Shown here: positions 35,901-43,721 of the stretch, one piece after another
How the letters are laid out: the number at the start of each line of letters is the position of its first letter
How positions within the stretch are numbered: position 1 is the first letter of the stretch
Source: Planctomycetota bacterium
GTDB taxonomy: Bacteria > Planctomycetota > Planctomycetia > Pirellulales > UBA1268
DNA: 64,000 nucleotides
NCBI GenBank assembly: GCA_029978905.1
Contig: JAPOIM010000006.1
Location: 21,191-85,190 of the forward strand
Reading direction: 5' to 3'
The notes under the pieces: generated by a model
What the model saw: only the letters and a program-made list of their open reading frames with translations
The model's database searches: none
What the model was told of the DNA's origin: nothing
Position numbers and translations under genes: made by a program

Positions 35901-36373
35901 AATGCCCAGTGATCACGACGGGCTTGTGCTGGGTCGGCGAGGCCTGAGTCGTCGTTGGGCCAAAAGGCGCCGCTCGCTACCCATGCTTCAAGGGCAGCGA
36001 CCTCATTAGCAGGCAGCGGTTCGTCGGGAGGCATCGCGAGCTCCCCTTCGCGGCGGACTGCGGCAATGAGCCTGCTGCCAGCAGGATTGCCAGCCACCAC
36101 GACGGGCCCGTTCTCGCCTCCGACGGTCAGGCCGGCGCGGCTGTCGAGCCGCAGTTCGCCCCACTGGGTTTCACCGCCGTGACAGGAAACGCACCGGTTG
36201 GCGAGGAGGGGCCGGATCACGTTCTCAAAGTGCTCGGTCAGGGCTGCGACCTGGCCTGCGTCGGTGGGCTCGTCAGCTGAAGCCAAGCCCAGCAGGGCAC
36301 CTGCCACGGCCCACGTCGCGAGCGCCGTGCACGCAGTGTTTCGCCAAGCCTGCAGCGCGAGTGGCAGTCGCAC
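32933..36373 (-). CDS. exported haem-c/DUF1549/DUF1553 protein (PSCyt1-PSD type)
   Basis: A very large exported protein of 1146 residues. After a signal peptide comes a planctomycete cytochrome c domain with CVSCH (C61, C64, H65) and the PPDEPLP loop. DUF1549 follows (WIRTPVDAFLARQL, RRLSYDFTGLPPS, ARRWLDLARYADTKGY, and a second CARCHDHKYDPIPTEDYY). A middle segment of about 300 residues leads to DUF1553 (RVWVNRLWQQHFGRGLV, DFGTRAAPPSHPALLDWLA). Near the C-terminus, about 140 residues of beta-rich sequence (HFTGDAWQGGGAWPD to TDVDSEVTHEV-like strands) interrupt the usual DUF1553 ending and resemble a carbohydrate-binding or jelly-roll insertion. The start is GTG with AAAGGGGG upstream. It lies between two DUF1501 genes in one run. 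The biochemical function of the family is unproven. Confidence 0.92.
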   Translation of the reverse strand: MRLPLALQAWRNTACTALATWAVAGALLGLASADEPTDAGQVAALTEHFENVIRPLLANRCVSCHGGETQWGELRLDSRAGLTVGGENGPVVVAGNPAGSRLIAAVRREGELAMPPDEPLPANEVAALEAWVASGAFWPNDDSGLADPAQARRDHWAFQPLATPDIPDTRDIPWAADWIRTPVDAFLARQLASENLRPAPPADRRVLLRRLSYDFTGLPPSHAEVEAFEQSTSTDAYEQAVEQLLASPHYGEAQARRWLDLARYADTKGYVYGREHRVWVHAAAYRDWVVSAFQNDLPYDRFLTLQLAADQAAPDDIDAQAAMGFLTLGRRFLGVTHDIIDDRIDTVTRTTMGLTVACARCHDHKYDPIPTEDYYALYGVFASCTEDLLRLEPAPTETEANETQKAFEAGLAEREATYATMLETRRREATDRARARFTAYLVAQTELANYPAEGFDTLLSEDDTIPAFVRQFERFFADPTRAHDPIFAPWVALAAEPAHAASDGSPNNATFAERAANVVAELTTSGTPVNGLVAAILDPAPASMRELAERYGQLFADVDAQWQAAITAAETAGDPPPERLQSDELEDLRALLYGPRALCNVPDEPIVSVEGFFPTNVCEELWKLRGEVDRWILGQPAAPPYALRLVDRDELRTPWVFRRGDPKQPTHPVDRHFLSLTTHAEPQPFGQGSGRLEMAQAIVDPTNPLTARVWVNRLWQQHFGRGLVDTPSDFGTRAAPPSHPALLDWLARELITSGWSTKHIHRLLVGSAAYRQQSSAGFDAATAAHAREVDPSNRLLWRMNAQRLSFESFRDTLLAVSQRLDPQMGGQASDMLAGDGLNNRRRSLYGMIDRQFFPTVLRVFDMANPDLHVPTRSQTTVPQQALFALNNPFIAEHARGVAAIATADAARPEEVVRSLYHLVLQREPTAEQLAKTLAFLQLPEADTTAPAADAKDWHYGYGPFDPEAGTLASFTPLPHFTGDAWQGGGAWPDAALGWVQLTAAGGHTGNDLAHSSVRRWIAPHDGVFTVDSEVTHEVEAGDGIRCHLLVRGERVATAVVHHDQQSLSGGPFTLAAGDTIDFVADVRDTLNSDQHLWAATITETFPSTPEQPSHTWDAARNFSGPQSPQLSRLEQIAQVLLISNETMFVD

Positions 36374-36400
36374 GGCGATCCCCCTTTGCCGTGCGGTAGT

Positions 36401-37753
36401 TCAGAGCAACTCCGATGGCACCACGCCACCAGGAACAAGCTGGGTTGGGCGGCCCGAGAGGTCCATCACGTGGTCTTCAATCGAGAGCCCCATCGAGCGG
36501 TAGACGATGGCACAGAAGTCTTCCACGCCGATCTTCCGCTCGGTGGGATACTCGGCCTTGTCATTGGTGGCGCCGATGATTTGGCCATGCTTGTAACCAC
36601 CACCGGCGAGCAGAATGCTCTGCGCCTGCGGCCAGTGGTCGCGGCCGGCATCCCCATTGATCCGCGGCGTATGCCCAAACTCACCTGCCACGACGACGAG
36701 CGTGTCGTCGAGCATGCCACGGTTGGCGAGATCCTGAATGAGCACACCGACCGCTTTGTCGTGTCGTGGGAGTTTGTCTTTGAGCGCGGGCGCGATGTTG
36801 GAGTGGTCGTCGAAGTAGCCTGTGTTGAGTGACACGTAGCGAACTCCCGCCTCGATCAGGCGGCGGGCCAGGAGCGCCTGCTCACCCCAGCCCGGCCCAT
36901 ACTGCTCGCGGAGCCCAGCCTCTTCTTTGTCGAGATTGAAGGCTTCACGCACACGGCCTGAGAGCACAAGGTCGATCGCCTGCTGTTCGGCAGCGTCCAT
37001 CTGTTCGAAGCTGCGTTCGGCGTCGATCTGTCGCTTGAGACCGTCGAGTTGCTGCCGCAACGAGATGCGGTTCATCAGCCTCGATTCCGAGAGGCCGTCT
37101 CGGAGGGCGAAGTCGTTGGCGTTGGCTGCCGGCAAGACGCCCGCTTCGTTGCCATAGCTAAACGAACCGCACTGCAGCGGGTTGTAGCTGACCCCGAGCC
37201 ATGACGCTCCGTGGAAGCCAAAGCCGCCGTCGTTCATGTTGACCGCAGCCAAGGATCCGTGCTGCGTGGGGCCCAGCAGATGCGAGGCAACCGCACCCAT
37301 CGAAGGGTAGCGCGGCTTGCGGTCGTTGCCGGTGGCACCGAGTCGACCGGTGAGCATCCAGTGGGCGGCCGCCCAATGGTCGCCGTTGCCGTGCGAGAAG
37401 CTGCGGATCACCGTGCACTTGTCCATCACCTTGGCGTGCTCTGGCAGGAGTTCGCAGACATCAATCCCGGGCACGTTCGAGTGGATGGGCTTGAATGCCC
37501 CGCGAAACTCCGACGGCGCGTCGGGCTTCATGTCGAATGTGTCGAGTTGCGACGGGCCGCCGTGCATCCAGACGAGGATCACCGACTTCTTCGACCGCGC
37601 GGCAGGGTGCAGGCTCCCCGCCGATTCCGCCCGCAGGAGGTTTGGCAGGCTCAGGCCAAAGGTTCCGATCGCTCCCACCTGCAGCATTTTGCGGCGAGAG
37701 ATGTGGTCGCAGAACGATGCTGCCGACGAGCGAGAACCAAGAATGTTGAACAT
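36401..37753 (-). CDS. Tat-exported DUF1501 protein (C)
   Basis: A 450-residue DUF1501 protein, first gene of the minus-strand run. Its Tat leader is SRRKMLQVGAIGTFGLSLP. Family motifs: ILVWMHGGPSQLDTFDMKP, HGNGDHWAAAHWMLTGR, SLNTGYFDDHSNIAPALK, and GEFGHTPRINGDAGRDHWP with LLAGGGYKHGQIIGATND after it. Compared with copies A and B, it has histidine instead of arginine in the FGRTP-type motif (FGHTP), a variant common in the family. The DUF1549/DUF1553 giant begins 27 bases after its stop. The 150-base gap upstream, shared with the divergent two-hydrolase gene, must hold the promoters of both; TATAAA on the minus strand at 37813-37818 is a possible -10 box. Confidence 0.92.
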   Translation of the reverse strand: MFNILGSRSSAASFCDHISRRKMLQVGAIGTFGLSLPNLLRAESAGSLHPAARSKKSVILVWMHGGPSQLDTFDMKPDAPSEFRGAFKPIHSNVPGIDVCELLPEHAKVMDKCTVIRSFSHGNGDHWAAAHWMLTGRLGATGNDRKPRYPSMGAVASHLLGPTQHGSLAAVNMNDGGFGFHGASWLGVSYNPLQCGSFSYGNEAGVLPAANANDFALRDGLSESRLMNRISLRQQLDGLKRQIDAERSFEQMDAAEQQAIDLVLSGRVREAFNLDKEEAGLREQYGPGWGEQALLARRLIEAGVRYVSLNTGYFDDHSNIAPALKDKLPRHDKAVGVLIQDLANRGMLDDTLVVVAGEFGHTPRINGDAGRDHWPQAQSILLAGGGYKHGQIIGATNDKAEYPTERKIGVEDFCAIVYRSMGLSIEDHVMDLSGRPTQLVPGGVVPSELL

Positions 37754-37903
37754 GGTGAGTGTCCTTCAATTGTTCGCAGCCACGAGCGCGTGCAGCAGGC
37801 CATCTGTCGACAGTTTATAGTCTCGTCAGTTTACCCCGCCGCAGACCAGTCGACCAATCGCGGGTGTGGGACAGCGGGGGGAGAGAAACGATGAGGTGTC
37901 AGG

Positions 37904-40900
37904 ATGGGTGAAATGGGGCGAACGCGGGCTTCGTGGGCGGGTTCGATCGCTTGGGCGATTGCGAGCGTGTGGCTGGGGAACCTCGCGGCCGTTGCGCTCG
38001 CGAACGATGCTGCGACTCCAGCGGACCAACAGCTGGCGGAATACTTCGCGACCCAGACGCGGCAACTGGAAGATGCGTGTCTGGCCGAGGTCCGCACCAT
38101 TGAAGACTGGGATGGGGCACGGCCGCAGGCCCGTCAGCAGTTGCTCGAGATGTTTGGCCTCGATGCGGCGGCGCTCACACCGGCCACCGCCGACGAACTC
38201 GCCCCCGTGGTAACTGGTCGGCTCTCCTTCGAGGGGGAAGGCGATCGCCCTGGCTGCATCGTCGAGAAGGTTCACTATCAGTCGCGGCCTGGGCTGTATG
38301 TGACCGCCAATCTCTATCTTCCCGTCGACGCCTCCGCAGAGACGCCATGCCCGGCGGTGCTCTACCTCTGTGGTCATGGCCGCGTGGTGGAGGATGGCGT
38401 GAGCCTCGGCAACAAGGTGCACTACCAGCACCACGGAGCCTGGCTCGCGGAGCACGGGTATGCGGTGCTGATGATCGACACGCTGCAGCTCGGGGAGATC
38501 GAAGGCATTCATCATGGCACCTACCGAGAAGGACGGTGGTGGTGGCCCTCTCGCGGCTACACGCCAGCGGGTGTGGAAGCGCTCAATGGCCTGCGGGGCG
38601 TGGACTACCTGCTGACCCGGCCCGAGGTGGACCCTGAGCGGATTGGCGTCACGGGGCGCAGCGGTGGCGGCGCAGGCAGTTGGTGGGCGGTCGCGCTCGA
38701 CGAACGCGTGAAGGCGGCCGTTCCGGTCGCGGGGATCACTGATCTCCACGATCACGTGGTGGAAGGCTGCATCAGTGGTCACTGCGACTGCATGTTTGTG
38801 GTCAACACGTATCGCTGGGACTATCCCAAGGTCGCTGCGCTTGCCTATCCACGGGCACTGCTCCTGGCCAACACCGATCAAGACACGATCTTTCCCTTAG
38901 AGGGTGTGATCCGCACGCAGTCTCAGGTGCGCAGGCTCTACAAGCTTGGAGGCAAACCGAATGCCTTTGGGGTGGCGATCACCTCCGGCGGTCATGCCGA
39001 CACGCAGGAACTGCAGATGCCTGCCATCCGCTGGCTCGATGCGCATCTTGGCATGGGGCCGCGGCTGATCGACTCTGCCGCACGTAAGCGATTTGCCCCG
39101 CGCGAACTGAAGGTCTTTGACGAGTTGCCTGCCGACGAACGCAACACGCGGATCGATCGCGAGTTTGTGCCAGTGGCTGGGCCGTTTGATCCACCGGCGA
39201 ATGCCGCGGCGTGGGACGAGCAAGGTGCCGCATGGAAGGCGGCACTGCTCGAGAAGACCTTTCGCGGCTGGCCGACGGCTGCCACAGCACCGGCAGCGGT
39301 CGAGGTATCGCAGCGCGAGGGGCATGGGTTGGTGGAACGTAGGTATCGCTTTGAGAGTCAGCCGCACGTTGAGTTGGACATGATCGCGATGCATCGCAAC
39401 GACGTCGGGGTTCCCAAGGCCATCGTGTTCGATGTGCTTGATCAGCAAGGTTGGGAACGCCTCGATGGGGTGCGTGGGGAACTCTTTGACGCGGCCGGCG
39501 GTGATCTCTCCGTGGAGGCGGCGAAGGTCCATCGCAGGCTCACCGATGAAGGGGTGGCTGTGGTCTTCTTTGCTCCTCGCGGAGTGGGGCCGACGCTGTG
39601 GAATCAAGACGCATCGACCCACATTCATAACCGTCGCCGTTTTCTGCTCCTGGGGCAGACCTGGGAAGGCATGCAGGTCTACGACATCCGCCGTGGGCTG
39701 CAAGCGATTCGCGAAGGCCTGCGGCAGATGCCCGAGCTGGCACGCGTGCCACTGGCGGTGACCGCGGAGGGAGGCATGGGGGTGCTGGCGGTGTATGCCT
39801 CCCTCTTTGACGAGGCGCCCGCGCAGCTGGATCTGCACCGCATGCCAGCGTCGCATGACGTGGCCGTGGAGGGGAGCGATCAGGAGGTGGCGCCGTCGCT
39901 CCTCAACGTGCTCAAGACACTTGATGTGCCGCAGGCCGTGGCGATGGCAGCCTCGCGCAGTCGAGTGGCGTTCCACGACTGCGACGCCGAGGCGTTTGAC
40001 TATGTCGCTCGCGTGGCTGAGGCGCTCGCCTGGCCCGAGGATCGCGTGCTCATGCAGCCGGTGGTGGCTGCCGGCGTGGCTTCCGCGGGCGATCTTGCCT
40101 TTGAAGAACGCATGCTCGATCCGCACGCCGGCGAAGTCTGCTACGCCGTTACGCTTGCCGATGTGGACGGCGACCATCGTGACGACATCGTGGTCGTCAC
40201 GGAAGAAGCGGTGATCTGGTATGCAAATCCTGGCGACACCGCCGGTGACTGGGTGAAGCGCGACATGATTCGCGGGCAGACGCCGCGCGACAACGTCTGC
40301 ATCGCGGCGCATGACATTGATGGTGACGGCGCTATCGATTTTGCGCTGGGAGCGAGTTGGCCTCGTGAGGGCACGCTGCACTGGATCACACGTGACGGTG
40401 ATCCGACCAAGCCATGGAAGGTGCATGACATCGGGCCGCTGCCGTCGACCCATCGGATGGCATGGGCCGATGTGCTCGGTAGTGGCTCGCCGCAGCTGGT
40501 GGTGTCTCCGCTGAATGCGGCTGCTGGCACACCTGGCGTGGAACTCACCGCGTTCGCGATCCCCGAGAAGCCCGCGACCGACCGCTGGTTGCCGACGGTG
40601 CTCGACCGAACGCTTAACCGCATGCACGGCCACATGCACACCGATCTCGATGGCGATGGCAGCGTCGACGCGATCGCTGCCAGCCGCGAGGGATTGCACT
40701 GGATCGAGAAGCAGGGGGAGAGCTTTCGACGCACGACGCTGAGCACGGGGGCGCAAGCCGCCGAGCCCAACGCCAGCGGTGCCGGGGAAATTGCTCGAGG
40801 GCGCTTGGGAGAAGACGCGGACTTTTTGGTAGCGGTCGAGCCGATGCACGGCACGGACGTGGCCATCCTCACGCGGCGCGGCGGGGCCCAGGCCGGGTGG

Positions 40901-41317
40901 GAGCGCGGCGTGATCGATGCTGGCTATGCGCGCGGGCATGCGATTGCCGCGGCCGACTTTGATGGTGACGGCATCGACGAGATCGTGTTTGGGTCAAGCG
41001 ATCCTTCGCAGACGCCTGGTCACGGACCCACGCTCGCGATCTACCACCGCGTGCCGGGAGAGTCGCCGCTTGAGGCCACCGGTTGGCAGCGGTCGGTGCT
41101 CGACGCAGGAGGCACCGCGGTTGAGGCGGTGGCGGTGGGCGACCTGACGGGCGACGGCGTGCCCGAGATCGTGGCGGTGGGGCGGGCCACCCACAACGTA
41201 AAGCTCTTCACCCGCAGCGGCCTCGACCGCGGCGGAGAGGTGGTTGGGCGTTCTTCGGAGGAGGTCGTCACGTTCAGGGAAACCAGCAGCGGAACCTGGT
41301 CTCGTGACCGTTTTTGA
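37904..41317 (+). CDS. giant exported protein: acetyl-xylan-esterase-like hydrolase, second hydrolase-like domain, VCBS/FG-GAP propeller
   Basis: An exported protein of 1137 residues. A signal peptide (WAGSIAWAIASVWLGNLAAVALA) leads to an alpha/beta-hydrolase of the abhydrolase/acetyl xylan esterase type at about residues 105-390: oxyanion region YLCGHGR, nucleophile S253 in GRSGGGAGSW, aspartate in NTDQDTIFP and histidine in TSGGHADTQ. Residues about 470-735 look like a second, degenerate hydrolase-like domain (VVFFAPRGVGPTLWN, then LAVTAEGGMGVLAVYASL where the nucleophile serine would be expected). From about 740 to the end are FG-GAP/VCBS blades with calcium-binding aspartates (LADVDGDHRDDIVVV, AHDIDGDGAIDFALG, AADFDGDGIDEIVFG). 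The propeller may bind a polymer or the cell surface. Start codons at 37904 and 37913 are both possible. A hairpin overlaps the stop. Confidence 0.88.
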   Translation: MGEMGRTRASWAGSIAWAIASVWLGNLAAVALANDAATPADQQLAEYFATQTRQLEDACLAEVRTIEDWDGARPQARQQLLEMFGLDAAALTPATADELAPVVTGRLSFEGEGDRPGCIVEKVHYQSRPGLYVTANLYLPVDASAETPCPAVLYLCGHGRVVEDGVSLGNKVHYQHHGAWLAEHGYAVLMIDTLQLGEIEGIHHGTYREGRWWWPSRGYTPAGVEALNGLRGVDYLLTRPEVDPERIGVTGRSGGGAGSWWAVALDERVKAAVPVAGITDLHDHVVEGCISGHCDCMFVVNTYRWDYPKVAALAYPRALLLANTDQDTIFPLEGVIRTQSQVRRLYKLGGKPNAFGVAITSGGHADTQELQMPAIRWLDAHLGMGPRLIDSAARKRFAPRELKVFDELPADERNTRIDREFVPVAGPFDPPANAAAWDEQGAAWKAALLEKTFRGWPTAATAPAAVEVSQREGHGLVERRYRFESQPHVELDMIAMHRNDVGVPKAIVFDVLDQQGWERLDGVRGELFDAAGGDLSVEAAKVHRRLTDEGVAVVFFAPRGVGPTLWNQDASTHIHNRRRFLLLGQTWEGMQVYDIRRGLQAIREGLRQMPELARVPLAVTAEGGMGVLAVYASLFDEAPAQLDLHRMPASHDVAVEGSDQEVAPSLLNVLKTLDVPQAVAMAASRSRVAFHDCDAEAFDYVARVAEALAWPEDRVLMQPVVAAGVASAGDLAFEERMLDPHAGEVCYAVTLADVDGDHRDDIVVVTEEAVIWYANPGDTAGDWVKRDMIRGQTPRDNVCIAAHDIDGDGAIDFALGASWPREGTLHWITRDGDPTKPWKVHDIGPLPSTHRMAWADVLGSGSPQLVVSPLNAAAGTPGVELTAFAIPEKPATDRWLPTVLDRTLNRMHGHMHTDLDGDGSVDAIAASREGLHWIEKQGESFRRTTLSTGAQAAEPNASGAGEIARGRLGEDADFLVAVEPMHGTDVAILTRRGGAQAGWERGVIDAGYARGHAIAAADFDGDGIDEIVFGSSDPSQTPGHGPTLAIYHRVPGESPLEATGWQRSVLDAGGTAVEAVAVGDLTGDGVPEIVAVGRATHNVKLFTRSGLDRGGEVVGRSSEEVVTFRETSSGTWSRDRF

Positions 41318-41340
41318 CCTGTTCTTTAAGAAATAGGTCA
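41315..41340 (+). terminator. stop-codon-overlapping hairpin
   Basis: TGACCT (41315-41320, containing the TGA stop) pairs with AGGTCA (41335-41340), and TTCTT (41322-41326) pairs with AAGAA (41328-41332) inside it, giving about eleven base pairs with a small internal bulge. It is the likely end of the two-hydrolase transcript, although no U-tract follows. Confidence 0.5.
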
Positions 41341-41350
41341 GAGGTGCGGC

Positions 41351-41866
41351 ATGGGTCATGATGAAGCCGGTCTTCTCCTCGCTCTGGGGCGTGCTGCGGG
41401 CCGGGGAACGGCATACACGCTGCCAAGAACGCGTTGGGAGTGTTCACTGCAGGGGCTCGCGGAAGATCAACTCTGGAATGAGGTCCGACCCTGCTTTGAG
41501 AGATTTTGGTCTCGCCGAGCAGGAGTTGGGCACCGTCGGCGACGCGTTCACCGAGATGGTCAACAACACCATCGACCACAGCCGGAGCGGCACATGGTTG
41601 TGATGACCTTCACCCCGGGACGCGTCGTGCCGCTGGCAGACATCTTTCGCGAGTGGACCGATCCGGAAACCCTCGCCTTCGAGCGAACGCAAACCACGGT
41701 CCGCCTGGCGTCGTTTGGTGTCCAGCTCTTGTCGCGGTCCGAGGCGAGGCGTGTGACGACGGGGCTTGAGCGTTTTCGTCATGTGACGGTGGATTTCACG
41801 GGGGTGGATCTCGTTGGGTTGGGATCTTCCCGCGGTCGGAGCGACGTGTTCTCTCTGCACGTGTGA
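41351..41866 (+). pseudogene. degraded regulator with HATPase and STAS-like DUF4325 remnants
   Basis: Two reading frames carry pieces of one protein. Frame one (from 41351) gives RGTAYTL and AEDQLWNEVRP, up to about 41491. The sense then moves to another frame, which reads PALRDFG, GDAFTEMVNNTIDHSRSGT and hits a TGA at 41601-41603; the EMVNNxIDHS block is the N-box of a histidine-kinase-type ATPase. The first frame resumes with MVVMTFTPGRVVPLADIF and continues through LLSRSEARRVTTGLERF to VTVDFTGVDLVG, which matches the STAS-like DUF4325 domain, but stops before the expected FADE segment. The central ATPase body (some 80-100 residues) and the N-terminal helix-turn-helix are missing. I infer a frameshift near 41490, an internal deletion near 41597 and truncations at both ends. 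The gene is surely non-functional. Confidence 0.7.
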
Positions 41867-42062
41867 AAAATGGGCTGGCTGGCGAGGCCGCAAAGACGCC
41901 AGTTTTCCTGGCTTCTCCAGACTCCAGACGCATCTCAGCGAAGCTACGGAATGGCTCACGAACGGCGTGTAGGCGTTCGATTTCAGAGAAAGAAGGAACC
42001 TCGTTGCAACTCCGGCAGAGGTCCCAGCCGCTTCGTGAGCCGCAGCCGCACCACCCGTTCCC
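41867..42062. other. intergenic stretch between the regulator remnant and the outer-membrane gene
   Basis: These 196 bases hold no credible coding frame, hairpin or promoter that I can recognise. Short open frames continue from the pseudogene but look like random sequence. Part of it may be further decay product of the same regulator. Confidence 0.4.
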
Positions 42063-43688
42063 ATGGCGATCCCCATGCCACGACCTTCCCAGAGCTGCCG
42101 TACGCTCTGCTTGTTGGTCGTGGTCTGCGGACTGGCTGCCACGGGCTGTACGCCTTGGGGGCAGTATTGGCGGAACCATCTCAAGGTCGGGCCAACCTAC
42201 ATGCGGCCCTTCGCTCCGGTTGAGCCAGAGTGGATCGATGCCGATGAACCGCAGGTGCGGTCGGAGTTGATCGTGGAGAGCCAGTGGTGGCGGCAGTTCA
42301 ACGATCCTGTGCTCGATGGCCTCATACTTCAGGCCTACGATCAGAATCTCACACTCCGCGATGCGGGGTTTCGCGTGCTCGCGGCGAGGGCGTCCTACAA
42401 CATCACCGTCGGTGGTTTCCTGCCGCAGTCTCAAAGCGCAGTGGCGGAGTATGCGCGGTGGCAGTTGAGCAACAACGTGGGAGCGTTTGAGAACCTCTCA
42501 ATCCCTCCGTTTAGCCTTTGGCAGACCGGCTTCAATCTGTCGTGGGAGCTCGACCTCTGGGGCAAACTCCGCCGCAAGATCGAGTCGGCGGGCGCGAAGT
42601 ATCAAGCGACGGTTGAGGAATACGATGGGGTGCTGGTGACGCTGATCGCCGACGTGGCGGACCGTTACATCGACTATCGCGTCGCCTCGAAGCAGATCGC
42701 CGACCTGAACCGGCTGGCAGCGATCCAGCGCGATGCCTTGGCGGTGGCGACGGATCGCCATGCAGGGGGCGTCACCAGCGAACTCGACATTTCCCAGGCG
42801 CAGCTGAATCTGGCGAAAACCGAAGCGCTGATCCCTGTGTATGAGCGGCACGCACGGTTGGCGACCAACGCCCTCTGCGTGTTGCTCGGTTCACCACCGC
42901 AAGATCTCGTCCAGCATTTAGGTGAGGGAGAGATCCCTGAGGCCCCCGTGGAACTCGTGGTAGGGATCCCGGCCGATCTTCTGCGGCGGCGGCCCGACGT
43001 ACGGCAAGCGGAGCGGATCCTCGCGGCGCAGTCCGCGCAGATCGGTGTTGCCGAGGCGGAGCTCTACCCCGCCTTCTCCATCAACGGATACCTCGGCGTC
43101 TATGCCAACGAACTTGGCCAACTCTACGAATCGGATTCGCTGTATGGCTTCGTGGCGCCGTTTGTGGATTGGAAGATTCTCAACTACGGACGCCTGGTCA
43201 ATAACATTCGGCAGCAGGACGCGAAGTTTCAGTCACTGGCCGCTGCCTACCAGGAGACGGTGCTGCGTGCCGGTCGTGAGGCAGAGGACGGCATGATCAC
43301 GTTCATCAAGGCTCGCGAGGCCGCAGACATTCAGCAGCAGGCCGTCGACGCTGCCAGCCGGTCGGCCGAACTCGTGGAGATTCAGTACAAGGAAGGCGCC
43401 AGCGACTTTAATCGCGTGTTCGTGGTGCAGCAGACGCAGGTGACGGAGAGCATCAGGCTTAACGACAACGTGGGCGGTGTGGCCAAAGGCATGACGCAGA
43501 TCTACCGATCACTCGGTGGAGGTTGGCAGCTGCGGCTGGACGAACTCGCTGCCAATGGAGACTGCTGTAAACCGCCTCCCCGAGTGAATGGGGGTGCCTG
43601 CGACACCTACATCGGCAAGCAGCCGCCAGCAGGGTTTGATCCCTTGTGCCTCTGGCCGGAATGGCTGCGGGGTTGGAAACTCCGCTGA
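42063..43688 (+). CDS. TolC/OprM-type outer-membrane efflux lipoprotein
   Basis: A 541-residue RND-type outer-membrane factor of the NodT/OprM family. The signal peptide ends in a lipobox (VVVCGLAATG before C29). The pattern of the family follows: VGPTYMRPFAPVEPEW, WWRQFNDPVLDGLILQAY, LSWELDLWGKLRRKIESA in the first repeat, GIPADLLRRRPDVRQAER between the repeats, and YKEGASDFNRVFVVQQ in the second. The C-terminal 50 residues are unusually cysteine- and proline-rich (GDCCKPPPRVNGGACDTY) and look like an extension. It forms the outer-membrane channel for the inner-membrane pumps encoded by the opposing operon, whose last gene ends 33 bases away tail to tail. An ATG at 42075 is an alternative start. 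Confidence 0.92.
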   Translation: MAIPMPRPSQSCRTLCLLVVVCGLAATGCTPWGQYWRNHLKVGPTYMRPFAPVEPEWIDADEPQVRSELIVESQWWRQFNDPVLDGLILQAYDQNLTLRDAGFRVLAARASYNITVGGFLPQSQSAVAEYARWQLSNNVGAFENLSIPPFSLWQTGFNLSWELDLWGKLRRKIESAGAKYQATVEEYDGVLVTLIADVADRYIDYRVASKQIADLNRLAAIQRDALAVATDRHAGGVTSELDISQAQLNLAKTEALIPVYERHARLATNALCVLLGSPPQDLVQHLGEGEIPEAPVELVVGIPADLLRRRPDVRQAERILAAQSAQIGVAEAELYPAFSINGYLGVYANELGQLYESDSLYGFVAPFVDWKILNYGRLVNNIRQQDAKFQSLAAAYQETVLRAGREAEDGMITFIKAREAADIQQQAVDAASRSAELVEIQYKEGASDFNRVFVVQQTQVTESIRLNDNVGGVAKGMTQIYRSLGGGWQLRLDELAANGDCCKPPPRVNGGACDTYIGKQPPAGFDPLCLWPEWLRGWKLR

Positions 43689-43721
43689 GAAATGCGGAGG
43701 CCGTCCAGTCGAGCGCGATGG

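Noticed and set aside
38897..40939. 680-codon minus-strand frame within the two-hydrolase gene
   Set aside because: No motif, no start context, and the plus-strand frame has complete catalytic and calcium-binding motifs.
41796..42434. 212-codon minus-strand frame beside the outer-membrane gene
   Set aside because: It is mainly the mirror of the TolC-type gene and has no recognisable domain.
43689..43721. Possible terminator between the convergent TolC-type and RND genes
   Set aside because: No inverted repeat of useful length or T-run could be found in these 33 bases.
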